Positions 1 to 4,997 of a stretch of DNA of 6,091 nucleotides are shown here, in pieces. Source of the DNA: Candidatus Gerdarchaeota archaeon (lineage in GTDB: Archaea; Asgardarchaeota; Heimdallarchaeia; JABLTI01); contig JAEORM010000060.1 in NCBI GenBank assembly GCA_016840905.1, positions 1 to 6,091 on the forward strand. The letters are read 5' to 3'. Position 1 is the first letter of the stretch. Each line of letters starts with the position of its first letter. The notes below the pieces were generated by a model, which searched no databases, was not told the DNA's origin, and saw only the letters and a list, made by a program, of their open reading frames with translations. The position numbers and the translations under genes are program-made.

Positions 1-1129
1 ATTGTAATTTGCATCCTTTTTCCAAATAAACTTCTGTTGTATATAATATTTCACCAGACACTCTTGCAGATTCTTCAATAGTTATGGAGTCACCATAGAT
101 ATTTCCCACTCGAGCACCTTCTTCTATTCGTATTTCTGAACCATAAAGATCTTGGGTGTTTGCTCGTGAAGATACAATTATTCTTTTTGCTTCAACAACA
201 CCAATTACTTCTCCACGTCGCTTAATTTTAAAGTAATTAGCTTTGATGAATTTAGCTTCGATTCTTCCTCCTACATCTATTTCATCAGCCATAATTACCT
301 TATCAGCATAACAGGAACCTCCTACAAGTAACTTACCTGAACAAGTAATATTTTCCTTACACGTAAAGGAACCACCAATTTTTATAGATTCACCTTCAGC
401 GTTTCCATCGATTTTTATTGAACCACCAACATCGAGATGTTTAAAATTAACATTGCTATTAGCTGTAAAAGAACCACCAACAGATAATTCAACAACTTTA
501 GCTTCACCTGCAAAACCTATTGATCCTCCAACATCAATAGAAGTAATATCTACTTTATCTTCGGATTTAAATGATCCTCCAACGCGTATAGTTTTAAATA
601 CCCCACTTGTTACTTTTACAGTGCCACCAACTTTGATATCATCAACAGTACAATGTTCAGAGATTTTTACTGAACCACCAACAGCAATTGAACCAATAGT
701 ACTTTGACCATATACCTTAAGTGTACCGCCTACTTTTACTGTTCCAATTGTGGTTTTACCACCAAACTTTCCTGTTCCACCAATCTTTACTGTATCACAA
801 AGCGTATCTGCTTCTACATTAATTGAACCACCAACAGATACTTCAGGACAAGTAAAATTTCCACTTACATCTAATTTATTATCAACTTGTGAATAATGCT
901 GTAATTCCAAATTTCCAATAATTTCAAAGGATCCATCTTTAACTCTCAAATTTCTCGCTATAAGATTTCCTTGGCAAAAAATATCCCCCTTTGCTATTAC
1001 TGCTCCATCAACAATAATTGTTTCATTTTCAGCAATTATAGTTGAATCTTTTCCTAATTTTAAATTACCTTTGACTTTACTTAGACTTACTGTTTGCCCT
1101 CGTTCAACAATTTTCTCAGATTCTGCCAT
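1..1129 (-). CDS. Bactofilin-like polymer-forming beta-solenoid protein, paralogue 1 (3' end outside window)
   Basis: Reading the minus strand from ATG at 1129 gives 376 codons with no stop before the window edge. By comparison with the neighbouring paralogue (390 aa), about 15 residues are missing. An N-terminal part (about residues 15-90, with G-N-L-K-L-G and I-I-V-D-G) leads into a solenoid: V-G-G-S or V-G-G-T recurs at residues 100, 117, 134, 151, 168, 184, 201, 218, 235, 252, 270 and 287, a period of 17 residues. The C-terminal part (about 300-376) has the I-E-E-G-A-R-V-G-N-I-Y-G pattern of bactofilins, which are cytoplasmic proteins that self-assemble into filaments or scaffolds. There is no signal peptide or membrane segment. 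The start is fixed by AAAGGTGAT just upstream. It lies downstream of its paralogue but has its own promoter. The family call rests on repeat length and C-terminal pattern; function in this organism is inferred. Confidence 0.85.
   Translation of the reverse strand, partial: MAESEKIVERGQTVSLSKVKGNLKLGKDSTIIAENETIIVDGAVIAKGDIFCQGNLIARNLRVKDGSFEIIGNLELQHYSQVDNKLDVSGNFTCPEVSVGGSINVEADTLCDTVKIGGTGKFGGKTTIGTVKVGGTLKVYGQSTIGSIAVGGSVKISEHCTVDDIKVGGTVKVTSGVFKTIRVGGSFKSEDKVDITSIDVGGSIGFAGEAKVVELSVGGSFTANSNVNFKHLDVGGSIKIDGNAEGESIKIGGSFTCKENITCSGKLLVGGSCYADKVIMADEIDVGGRIEAKFIKANYFKIKRRGEVIGVVEAKRIIVSSRANTQDLYGSEIRIEEGARVGNIYGDSITIEESARVSGEILYTTEVYLEKGCKLQ
260..844 (-). repeat. 51-bp coding repeats: 12 solenoid turns with V-G-G signature
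   Basis: Twelve turns of 17 residues (one of 16, one of 18) are encoded as degenerate tandem repeats of about 51 bp. On the plus strand this appears as recurring GAACCACCAAC-type blocks, for example near 420, 472, 523, 574, 622, 673 and 724. Each turn carries a Gly-Gly followed by Ser or Thr, and alternating hydrophobic residues as in a right-handed beta-helix. Protein-level selection explains the period; no nucleic-acid function is needed. Confidence 0.85.
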
Positions 1130-1134
1130 TATTA

Positions 1135-1143
1135 ATCACCTTT
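1135..1143 (-). promoter_or_regulatory. Shine-Dalgarno site of solenoid paralogue 1
   Basis: On the minus strand, AAAGGTGAT lies 5 nt before the ATG at 1129. GGTGAT matches the archaeal 16S rRNA 3' end (AUCACCUCC) and fixes this start. Confidence 0.75.
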
Positions 1144-1169
1144 AATTTAAGTTACTTACACAATTTTAG

Positions 1170-1177
1170 TATTTAAA
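1170..1177 (-). promoter_or_regulatory. TATA box of solenoid paralogue 1
   Basis: TTTAAATA on the minus strand, 40-48 nt upstream of the ATG at 1129. A start site about 25 nt downstream would leave a leader of roughly 20 nt containing the Shine-Dalgarno site. The position relative to the upstream palindromic elements is the same as in the promoter at 2516-2523, which strengthens the call. Confidence 0.6.
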
Positions 1178-1182
1178 GCAAG

Positions 1183-1225
1183 TTCACAATTTGTACTCTC
1201 AATTAGAGGTCACAAATTGTGACTT
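1183..1225. promoter_or_regulatory. Putative operator: palindromic TCACAA-n-TTGTGA sites upstream of paralogue 1
   Basis: A perfect 15-bp palindrome, GTCACAAATTGTGAC, lies at 1209-1223. A degenerate site with core TCACAATTTGT lies at 1184-1194, starting 6 nt upstream of the TATA box. The two also form a larger inverted repeat: 11 bp matching, a short mismatch, then CTC/GAG around the loop AATTA. The same arrangement occurs upstream of the second paralogue at 2529-2586. The best reading is a binding site for a dimeric winged-helix-type regulator; which protein binds it is unknown. A role as RNA structure or terminator is less likely because no T-run follows. Confidence 0.6.
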
Positions 1226-1244
1226 ACATTTAAGATCCTTTATT

Positions 1245-1275
1245 AAAAAATACAGCTATTCCAAAAGGAATAGCT
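1245..1275 (-). terminator. Hairpin plus T-run terminator after solenoid paralogue 2
   Basis: On the minus strand, 21 nt after the TAA stop, a perfect 9-bp stem AGCTATTCC/GGAATAGCT (1254-1262 with 1267-1275, 4-nt loop) is followed by GTA and six T residues. This resembles an intrinsic terminator and, in archaea, the T-run alone favours RNA release. It should separate this gene from paralogue 1. Confidence 0.75.
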
Positions 1276-1296
1276 ATAAACTTATTTATTGCTTTT

Positions 1297-2469
1297 TTAT
1301 GCTTTTGGCAAAGGTAAACTTTCTACTTTTTTAGGTTTAACACGAATTTTTGCTTTTGCTTCAGTATCGAATGAATCAGTATATTCAACTATACCGCTTA
1401 ATACTGCATAATCCTCAACAGTAATATTGTTAGCAAAAACATTTCTTGCTCTACTCTTCTCATACATCTCTAAATCTTCTACATAGAGATTACGAGCTCT
1501 TGCTTTCTCACCTAAAGTAACACTTCTAGCTTTTACTATACCAAATAATTTACCTCTTTTTGCTACGCGAATAGTATCAGCTTCAATAAATCTAGCTATG
1601 ATATTTCTTCCAGTTTTAATGTCCTTTGTAGTAAGATTTCCTTTAACTATACAACTAAAACCTGCTTTAACTGCTTCTGTAAATTCTAAATCCGAACCAC
1701 TTTTTACGCTAAAACCAGCTTTAGCAGTTTCTCCTGTACCACCTTGTTTTAATTTAACATTAAAACCAGCTGAAAGGGAAGTAAATGATAATCTCTTCTT
1801 AGCTTTTATTGAAAAACCAGCACTAGCATTTTTCACATTGCCTGAATTTAATTTGATGCTAAAACCAGCACTAGCTCGTTCAAATTCAATGTTATTTAAA
1901 CCAAATATGGATAAACCTGCACTTGCTGAGCCGATTTTTCCTTGATCTGCAAAAATTCTGGTTCCAGAGCTTACTTTTTCAACATCAAGCAAACCATATA
2001 ATTTAGCTTTTGTGCCAGTACTTATAGAACCAATTTTATGCGATCCATGTAAGATAACCTTAGTTCCTGAACTTACTGATTCAATATCATTATTACCATT
2101 TAGGACTGTTTTTATGCCTGCTTTTACTGATTCAGCAGTTGTTCCATTTGCTACCTTAATACACATACCCGCTCTTATTTCTTCAGCTTTAACCTTTCCT
2201 TTTACAATAAGAGATTTATCAACACTTACTTCTTTTATTACAGTTAAATCACCAAAAATTCTAACTGATCCCTTATCGGATCTAATACTGCGAACCTCTA
2301 AATTCCCTTTACATTTGAATCCACCTTTGTTTTTAATCCGACCATTAACTACAATGGTTTTATCTTTAGCTATAATAACAGCTCCTTTACCAAGCTTCAA
2401 ATCACCTTCAACTTCTGATAGTTTTTGGCGAGTATATTTTTTATAGGCTGTTTGTTTTTTAATTGCCAT
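1297..2469 (-). CDS. Bactofilin-like polymer-forming beta-solenoid protein, paralogue 2
   Basis: This is a complete 390-residue protein starting at ATG 2469, preceded by AGGTGA. It aligns end to end with paralogue 1. The N-terminal part (about 17-80, with G-D-L-K-L-G and I-V-V-N-G) leads into a 12-turn solenoid with a turn glycine at residues 101, 118, 135, 152, 169, 185, 202, 218, 235, 252, 270 and 287. The C-terminal bactofilin-like part (about 300-375) is followed by a basic, proline-containing tail. Instead of Gly-Gly the turns carry S-S-G-T (turns 3-5), S-A-G-F/L (6-9) and K-A-G-F (10-11). The start is very basic (K4, K5, K10, K11, R14, K16). There is no membrane segment, so a cytoplasmic polymer or scaffold is inferred from the family. 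It has its own promoter and is followed by a terminator. Co-assembly with the paralogue is plausible but unproven. Confidence 0.87.
   Translation of the reverse strand: MAIKKQTAYKKYTRQKLSEVEGDLKLGKGAVIIAKDKTIVVNGRIKNKGGFKCKGNLEVRSIRSDKGSVRIFGDLTVIKEVSVDKSLIVKGKVKAEEIRAGMCIKVANGTTAESVKAGIKTVLNGNNDIESVSSGTKVILHGSHKIGSISTGTKAKLYGLLDVEKVSSGTRIFADQGKIGSASAGLSIFGLNNIEFERASAGFSIKLNSGNVKNASAGFSIKAKKRLSFTSLSAGFNVKLKQGGTGETAKAGFSVKSGSDLEFTEAVKAGFSCIVKGNLTTKDIKTGRNIIARFIEADTIRVAKRGKLFGIVKARSVTLGEKARARNLYVEDLEMYEKSRARNVFANNITVEDYAVLSGIVEYTDSFDTEAKAKIRVKPKKVESLPLPKA
1600..2181 (-). repeat. 51-bp coding repeats: 12 solenoid turns with S-G-T / A-G-F signature
   Basis: Twelve turns with a period of 16-18 residues, in the same register as paralogue 1. 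Neighbouring turns resemble each other more than distant ones. On the plus strand AAAACCAGCACTAGC occurs identically at 1813-1827 and 1861-1875, 48 bp apart. This suggests local duplication or conversion within the array. Confidence 0.82.
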
Positions 2470-2476
2470 AATAGTT

Positions 2477-2482
2477 TCACCT
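2477..2482 (-). promoter_or_regulatory. Shine-Dalgarno site of solenoid paralogue 2
   Basis: AGGTGA on the minus strand, 7 nt upstream of the ATG at 2469. It confirms this start and matches the site used by paralogue 1. Confidence 0.75.
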
Positions 2483-2515
2483 AAATTATTTGATAATTTA
2501 CCATTTGATTTTTAA

Positions 2516-2523
2516 TTTATAAA
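2516..2523 (-). promoter_or_regulatory. TATA box of solenoid paralogue 2
   Basis: TTTATAAA on the minus strand, 46-54 nt upstream of the ATG, preceded by CGG as part of a possible BRE. This is the best match to an archaeal TATA box in the window. The palindromic operator-like sites begin just upstream. Confidence 0.65.
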
Positions 2524-2528
2524 CCGAT

Positions 2529-2586
2529 TTCACATTTTGAAGTCTCGAAATGAGACCACTACTTGTGAGGTCACAACTTGTGACTT
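2529..2586. promoter_or_regulatory. Putative operator array upstream of paralogue 2
   Basis: The block holds a degenerate site (TTCACATTTTG from 2529), an inverted repeat GTCTC-GAAAT-GAGAC wrapped tightly round a 5-nt centre (2542-2556), and two tandem 15-mers. The first 15-mer (2555-2569, ACCACTACTTGTGAG) is a degenerate copy of the second (2570-2584, GTCACAACTTGTGAC), which is palindromic around its central base. The stretch GAGGTCACAA-n-TTGTGACTT is shared with 1206-1225. The first site starts 6 nt from the TATA box, exactly as in paralogue 1. The block also lies just after the stop codon of the phosphodiesterase gene, but it lacks a T-run and so is not an obvious terminator. Confidence 0.6.
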
Positions 2587-2596
2587 TTACTAAAAA

Positions 2597-3523
2597 TTAT
2601 TTATTTTCCATAAGAAAAGTCACAATATCTAGAAGTATTTTTGGTTTATCAGAGAAAATTCCATCCGCACCCCAATTTAAGAGTCGAAACATATCTCCAG
2701 GTTCATTAATGGTCCAAATATGAACTGCTAAATCCAACATATGACTTATAGTAATAAATTTTGAATTTGAGAAGACTCTAAATAACCCATATTTCTCAGG
2801 AATTTGTAAAGCAAAATAAGATTTAGCTTCACCTAAAATTTCTTCCTGTTTAAGTTGTGTTTCTTTAGTAAAATCAAAGTTTTTGTTTTTCTTTATCCAT
2901 TTACCTATCTTCTGTCGGTAATCAAAAATTTCAATTGGACTTGCACTTGTTGGGGCACCAGAAATTGTTCTAAAGGTCTTCAATTGTTTATGATGAAATG
3001 AACCTATCATTACTCTATCTAATGCATCAAGTTCTTTTAATTTCTCTGCAAGAACATATGGTGCATCAACTAATCTATCTTTTATATCCATATTAAATTT
3101 CATTGTAGGATATTGTGTAAGAAGTTCTTCAATAGTTTGGATTTGTAGTCCTTTTCCTCTAAAAGGATATGTTCCTGTTAATTCACTGACTCCTTTAAAT
3201 CTATATCCTTGATCCAATTTCTTTAATTCCTTTAAGGTATAGGACCTAACGAAACCTTTACCATTTGTTGTACGATCTACTCGAGCATCATGAAAGAAAA
3301 CGATTTCATTATCCTTTGTTATACGAAGATCTGTCTCTACAACGTCTACTTCTAATTTAATGGCATCAGCATAGGCTAAAAGGGTATTTTCAGGAGTATC
3401 AGCACTATCTCCACGATGAGCCATAACTAAAGGTCTCTTACCTTTTATAAAGGGCACTGGACTTTTTCGCCACATAATGCACAAATATGCAATTACTAGA
3501 AAAAGAATCTTTTGTAAAGTCAA
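2597..3523 (-). CDS. Glycerophosphodiester phosphodiesterase (GDPD family), membrane-anchored
   Basis: A 308-residue GDPD-family TIM barrel, which hydrolyses glycerophosphodiesters to glycerol phosphate and an alcohol using a metal ion. Family motifs are visible in order: A-H-R-G (35-38), P-E-N-T (44-47), E-x-D (E63, D65), F-H-D (77-79), D-R-T-T-N-G (83-88), M-D-I-K, and the C-terminal W-T-I-N with G-A-D-G-I-F-S-D-K-P. H36 and H78 are the expected catalytic pair. The glutamate usual in N-I-E-I-K, a metal ligand, is aspartate here, as in some eukaryotic GDE proteins. Residues 6-18 are hydrophobic and followed by R-K, suggesting a short N-terminal anchor. The start is TTG at 3523; there is no good Shine-Dalgarno site, the frame closes upstream at 3539, and ATG at 3475 (Met17) would remove the anchor. 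The natural substrate cannot be told from the sequence; archaeal ether-lipid derivatives are possible. Confidence 0.88.
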   Translation of the reverse strand: MTLQKILFLVIAYLCIMWRKSPVPFIKGKRPLVMAHRGDSADTPENTLLAYADAIKLEVDVVETDLRITKDNEIVFFHDARVDRTTNGKGFVRSYTLKELKKLDQGYRFKGVSELTGTYPFRGKGLQIQTIEELLTQYPTMKFNMDIKDRLVDAPYVLAEKLKELDALDRVMIGSFHHKQLKTFRTISGAPTSASPIEIFDYRQKIGKWIKKNKNFDFTKETQLKQEEILGEAKSYFALQIPEKYGLFRVFSNSKFITISHMLDLAVHIWTINEPGDMFRLLNWGADGIFSDKPKILLDIVTFLMENK

Positions 3524-3563
3524 ATAATAGAATCCATTCTAATAACATCTAGAAATTAGCTAT

Positions 3564-3573
3564 GTATTAAAAC
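3564..3573 (-). promoter_or_regulatory. Possible TATA box of the phosphodiesterase gene
   Basis: GTTTTAATAC on the minus strand, about 41-50 nt upstream of the TTG start, the same spacing as for the two solenoid genes. The match to the TATA consensus is moderate. Confidence 0.4.
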
Positions 3574-3587
3574 GACAAATCAGATAG

Positions 3588-3597
3588 ATTTATTAAA
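3588..3597 (+). promoter_or_regulatory. Possible TATA box of fae-hps
   Basis: An AT-rich element around ATTTATTAAA, about 60 nt before the TTG start, would place transcription initiation near 3620. An alternative AT-rich element, TTATACAT (3633-3640), would be too close unless the mRNA is nearly leaderless, which the Shine-Dalgarno site argues against. Confidence 0.4.
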
Positions 3598-3625
3598 AGA
3601 AAGCTTTCTGTGTTTAATCACAGAA
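3598..3625. promoter_or_regulatory. Overlapping palindromes in the fae-hps promoter region (putative operator)
   Basis: AGAAAGCTTTCT (3598-3609) is a perfect 12-bp palindrome. It overlaps TTCTGTG-TTTAAT-CACAGAA (3606-3625), a perfect 7-bp inverted repeat with a 6-nt centre. Both lie directly downstream of the possible TATA box, around the expected start site, a position typical of repressor sites. They could instead form alternative hairpins in the leader. The sequences differ from the palindromes at the solenoid genes, so a different regulator is inferred. Confidence 0.5.
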
Positions 3626-3640
3626 CAGTAAATTATACAT

Positions 3641-3646
3641 GGTGGT
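3641..3646 (+). promoter_or_regulatory. Shine-Dalgarno site deciding the TTG start of fae-hps
   Basis: GGTGGT lies 9 nt before TTG 3656. An in-frame TAA at 3650-3652 excludes any start further upstream, so TTG is the first possible start and gives the expected Fae N-terminus. Confidence 0.65.
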
Positions 3647-3655
3647 AAGTAAAAA

Positions 3656-4894
3656 TTGGCAGACTTTTTTATTGGTGAAGCTCTCCAAGGTAAAGGAGAT
3701 GAGCTTGCCCATATTGATCTGATGATTGGTGATAAAGATGGACCTGTAGGACATGCTTTTGCTAATGGAATGACCCAACTATCACAAGGTCATACTCCCT
3801 TATTAGGTTTAATAAAACCCAATCTTAGTCCTCATCCAAGAGTTTTAATTGTTCCAAAAGTAACGATTGAAAATCTTGACCAAGCAGCGAAAATTTTTGG
3901 TCCAGCTCAAATGGCTGTAGCAAAAGCAGTTGCTGATGCAGCAGCAGAAGGAGATATTCCTCAAGGTAAACTCTATGATTATGTAGTAATTGTCAGTGTG
4001 TACATTCACCCCAAAGCAGAGGATGAGGCAAAAATATACTATTATAATTATGGTGCAACTAGATTAGCTTTAAAACGAGCAATGAGTAATTATCCACCAA
4101 TGAAGAAATTAATAGAAGAAAAAGACAGAGCGAAACATCCAGTGATGAAGTTCAGACCACAAACCCTATGGAATCCACCTTATTTACAGATAGCCTTAGA
4201 TGTTGGATCTCTCTCTCAAGCAGTTAAGATAGTTGAAGATTTACCCAAATCTGATAGATTAATTATTGAAATTGGTACTCCTTACATTAAACAATATGGT
4301 ATTGAAGAAACTGTTGAAAAAATGAGAAAGATCAAACCAGGAGCGTATATTATAGCAGATATGAAAACATTAGATGTTGGACGAGCAGAAGTAGATTCTG
4401 CTGCAGATGCCACTGCTAATGCGGTTGTAGTTTCAGGAATTGCTCCAGTAGACACTATTACTGAATTTATCCGCGAATGTAATAAAAGAGGCGTTCATGC
4501 TTGGATTGATTCTCTAAATACAAATCAAGTAGAATTCATTGCTATGTTAGAAGCCTTGAAAGAAAAACCAAAGGTAGTTATTCTTCATAGAGGTATCGAT
4601 CAAGAAACTGCTCAATCTGAAGGTGCTGAGAAGAAAGAAGGAACTTCAGCAAGTAGAACAGTTTGGGGCGATATCAAGAAAATAAAGAAAATCACTGGTG
4701 GATTGGTTGCAGTTGCAGGTGGATTAAAACCTGGCAAACCATTAGAAGAAGCAATGAAATCTGGAGCGGATATTTTCATCGTTGGAAGATATATTTATCG
4801 TTCAAGTGATGTAAATAGAGCAGCTATGCGATTCCTTGATGATATGGAAATCGAACCAGATACTATGAGATTATTTGATAAATTAGATTATTAG
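3656..4894 (+). CDS. fae-hps: Bifunctional formaldehyde-activating enzyme / 3-hexulose-6-phosphate synthase
   Basis: A 412-residue two-domain enzyme. The Fae domain (about 1-165) catalyses condensation of formaldehyde with tetrahydromethanopterin. It shows G-E-A-L, A-H-I-D-L with the expected catalytic His19, and G-D-K-D-G-P-V-G. The Hps domain (about 176-412, OMP-decarboxylase superfamily) interconverts ribulose 5-phosphate plus formaldehyde and 3-hexulose 6-phosphate. It shows A-L-D (D182), E-I-G-T-P (205-209), the D-x-K-x-x-D motif (D235, K237, D240), H-R-G-I-D (311-315), V-A-G-G (353-356) and I-V-G-R (375-378). In archaea lacking the oxidative pentose phosphate route this fusion is known to supply pentoses by running the RuMP pathway in reverse while Fae traps the released formaldehyde. 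No phosphohexuloisomerase gene is in the window. The gene is flanked by its own promoter and terminator, so it is probably monocistronic. The start is TTG. Confidence 0.96.
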   Translation: MADFFIGEALQGKGDELAHIDLMIGDKDGPVGHAFANGMTQLSQGHTPLLGLIKPNLSPHPRVLIVPKVTIENLDQAAKIFGPAQMAVAKAVADAAAEGDIPQGKLYDYVVIVSVYIHPKAEDEAKIYYYNYGATRLALKRAMSNYPPMKKLIEEKDRAKHPVMKFRPQTLWNPPYLQIALDVGSLSQAVKIVEDLPKSDRLIIEIGTPYIKQYGIEETVEKMRKIKPGAYIIADMKTLDVGRAEVDSAADATANAVVVSGIAPVDTITEFIRECNKRGVHAWIDSLNTNQVEFIAMLEALKEKPKVVILHRGIDQETAQSEGAEKKEGTSASRTVWGDIKKIKKITGGLVAVAGGLKPGKPLEEAMKSGADIFIVGRYIYRSSDVNRAAMRFLDDMEIEPDTMRLFDKLDY

Positions 4895-4933
4895 GAGTTT
4901 TTTAACTCCTCTCTTATTTTTCTTTGTTTTTAT
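4893..4933 (+). terminator. Terminator of fae-hps
   Basis: A 7-bp stem AGGAGTT/AACTCCT (4893-4899 with 4904-4910, loop TTTT) overlaps the stop codon and is followed by a T-rich run through about 4933. This is a clear hairpin plus T-tract; the T-tract is the part most relevant to archaeal polymerase. Confidence 0.75.
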
Positions 4934-4956
4934 TCTGATAAAAATGATTTTGGTGG

Positions 4957-4997
4957 CATATTATTTTTTATTTTAAGATCATTATATATTATATATT
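4957..4997 (+). promoter_or_regulatory. AT-rich promoter region of the M23-like gene
   Basis: The 41 nt before the ATG are almost purely A and T, including CATATTATT near 4958 and a run of alternating TATATAT at 4983-4996. No Shine-Dalgarno site is visible next to the ATG, so a very short or absent leader is likely. The exact TATA box cannot be chosen. Confidence 0.35.

Noticed and set aside
453..707. Plus-strand open frame with recurring P-P-T motifs
   Set aside because: It is antisense to the V-G-G repeats of paralogue 1; the periodic motif is just the complement of the 51-bp coding repeats. There is no Shine-Dalgarno site.
1598..1945. Plus-strand open frame with recurring K-P-A motifs
   Set aside because: It is antisense to the A-G-F repeats of paralogue 2; the repeated motif and open frame follow from that coding periodicity.
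260..2181. CRISPR-like regular repeat arrays
   Set aside because: The regular 51-bp spacing comes from 17-residue protein turns in open reading frames. There are no constant repeats separated by unique spacers and no cas genes.
2012..2446. Plus-strand open frame of 144 codons
   Set aside because: It lies wholly antisense to the first half of paralogue 2, is low-complexity and hydrophobic, and has no promoter or ribosome site.
2530..2590. Palindromes after the phosphodiesterase stop as its terminator
   Set aside because: No T-run follows on the minus strand, and the same sequence recurs upstream of the other solenoid gene away from any phosphodiesterase, so a promoter role explains it better.
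3520..3537. Five-codon upstream frame (ATG at 3537, TGA overlapping the TTG of the phosphodiesterase gene)
   Set aside because: The overlap resembles translational coupling, but there is no Shine-Dalgarno site and such short frames arise easily by chance.
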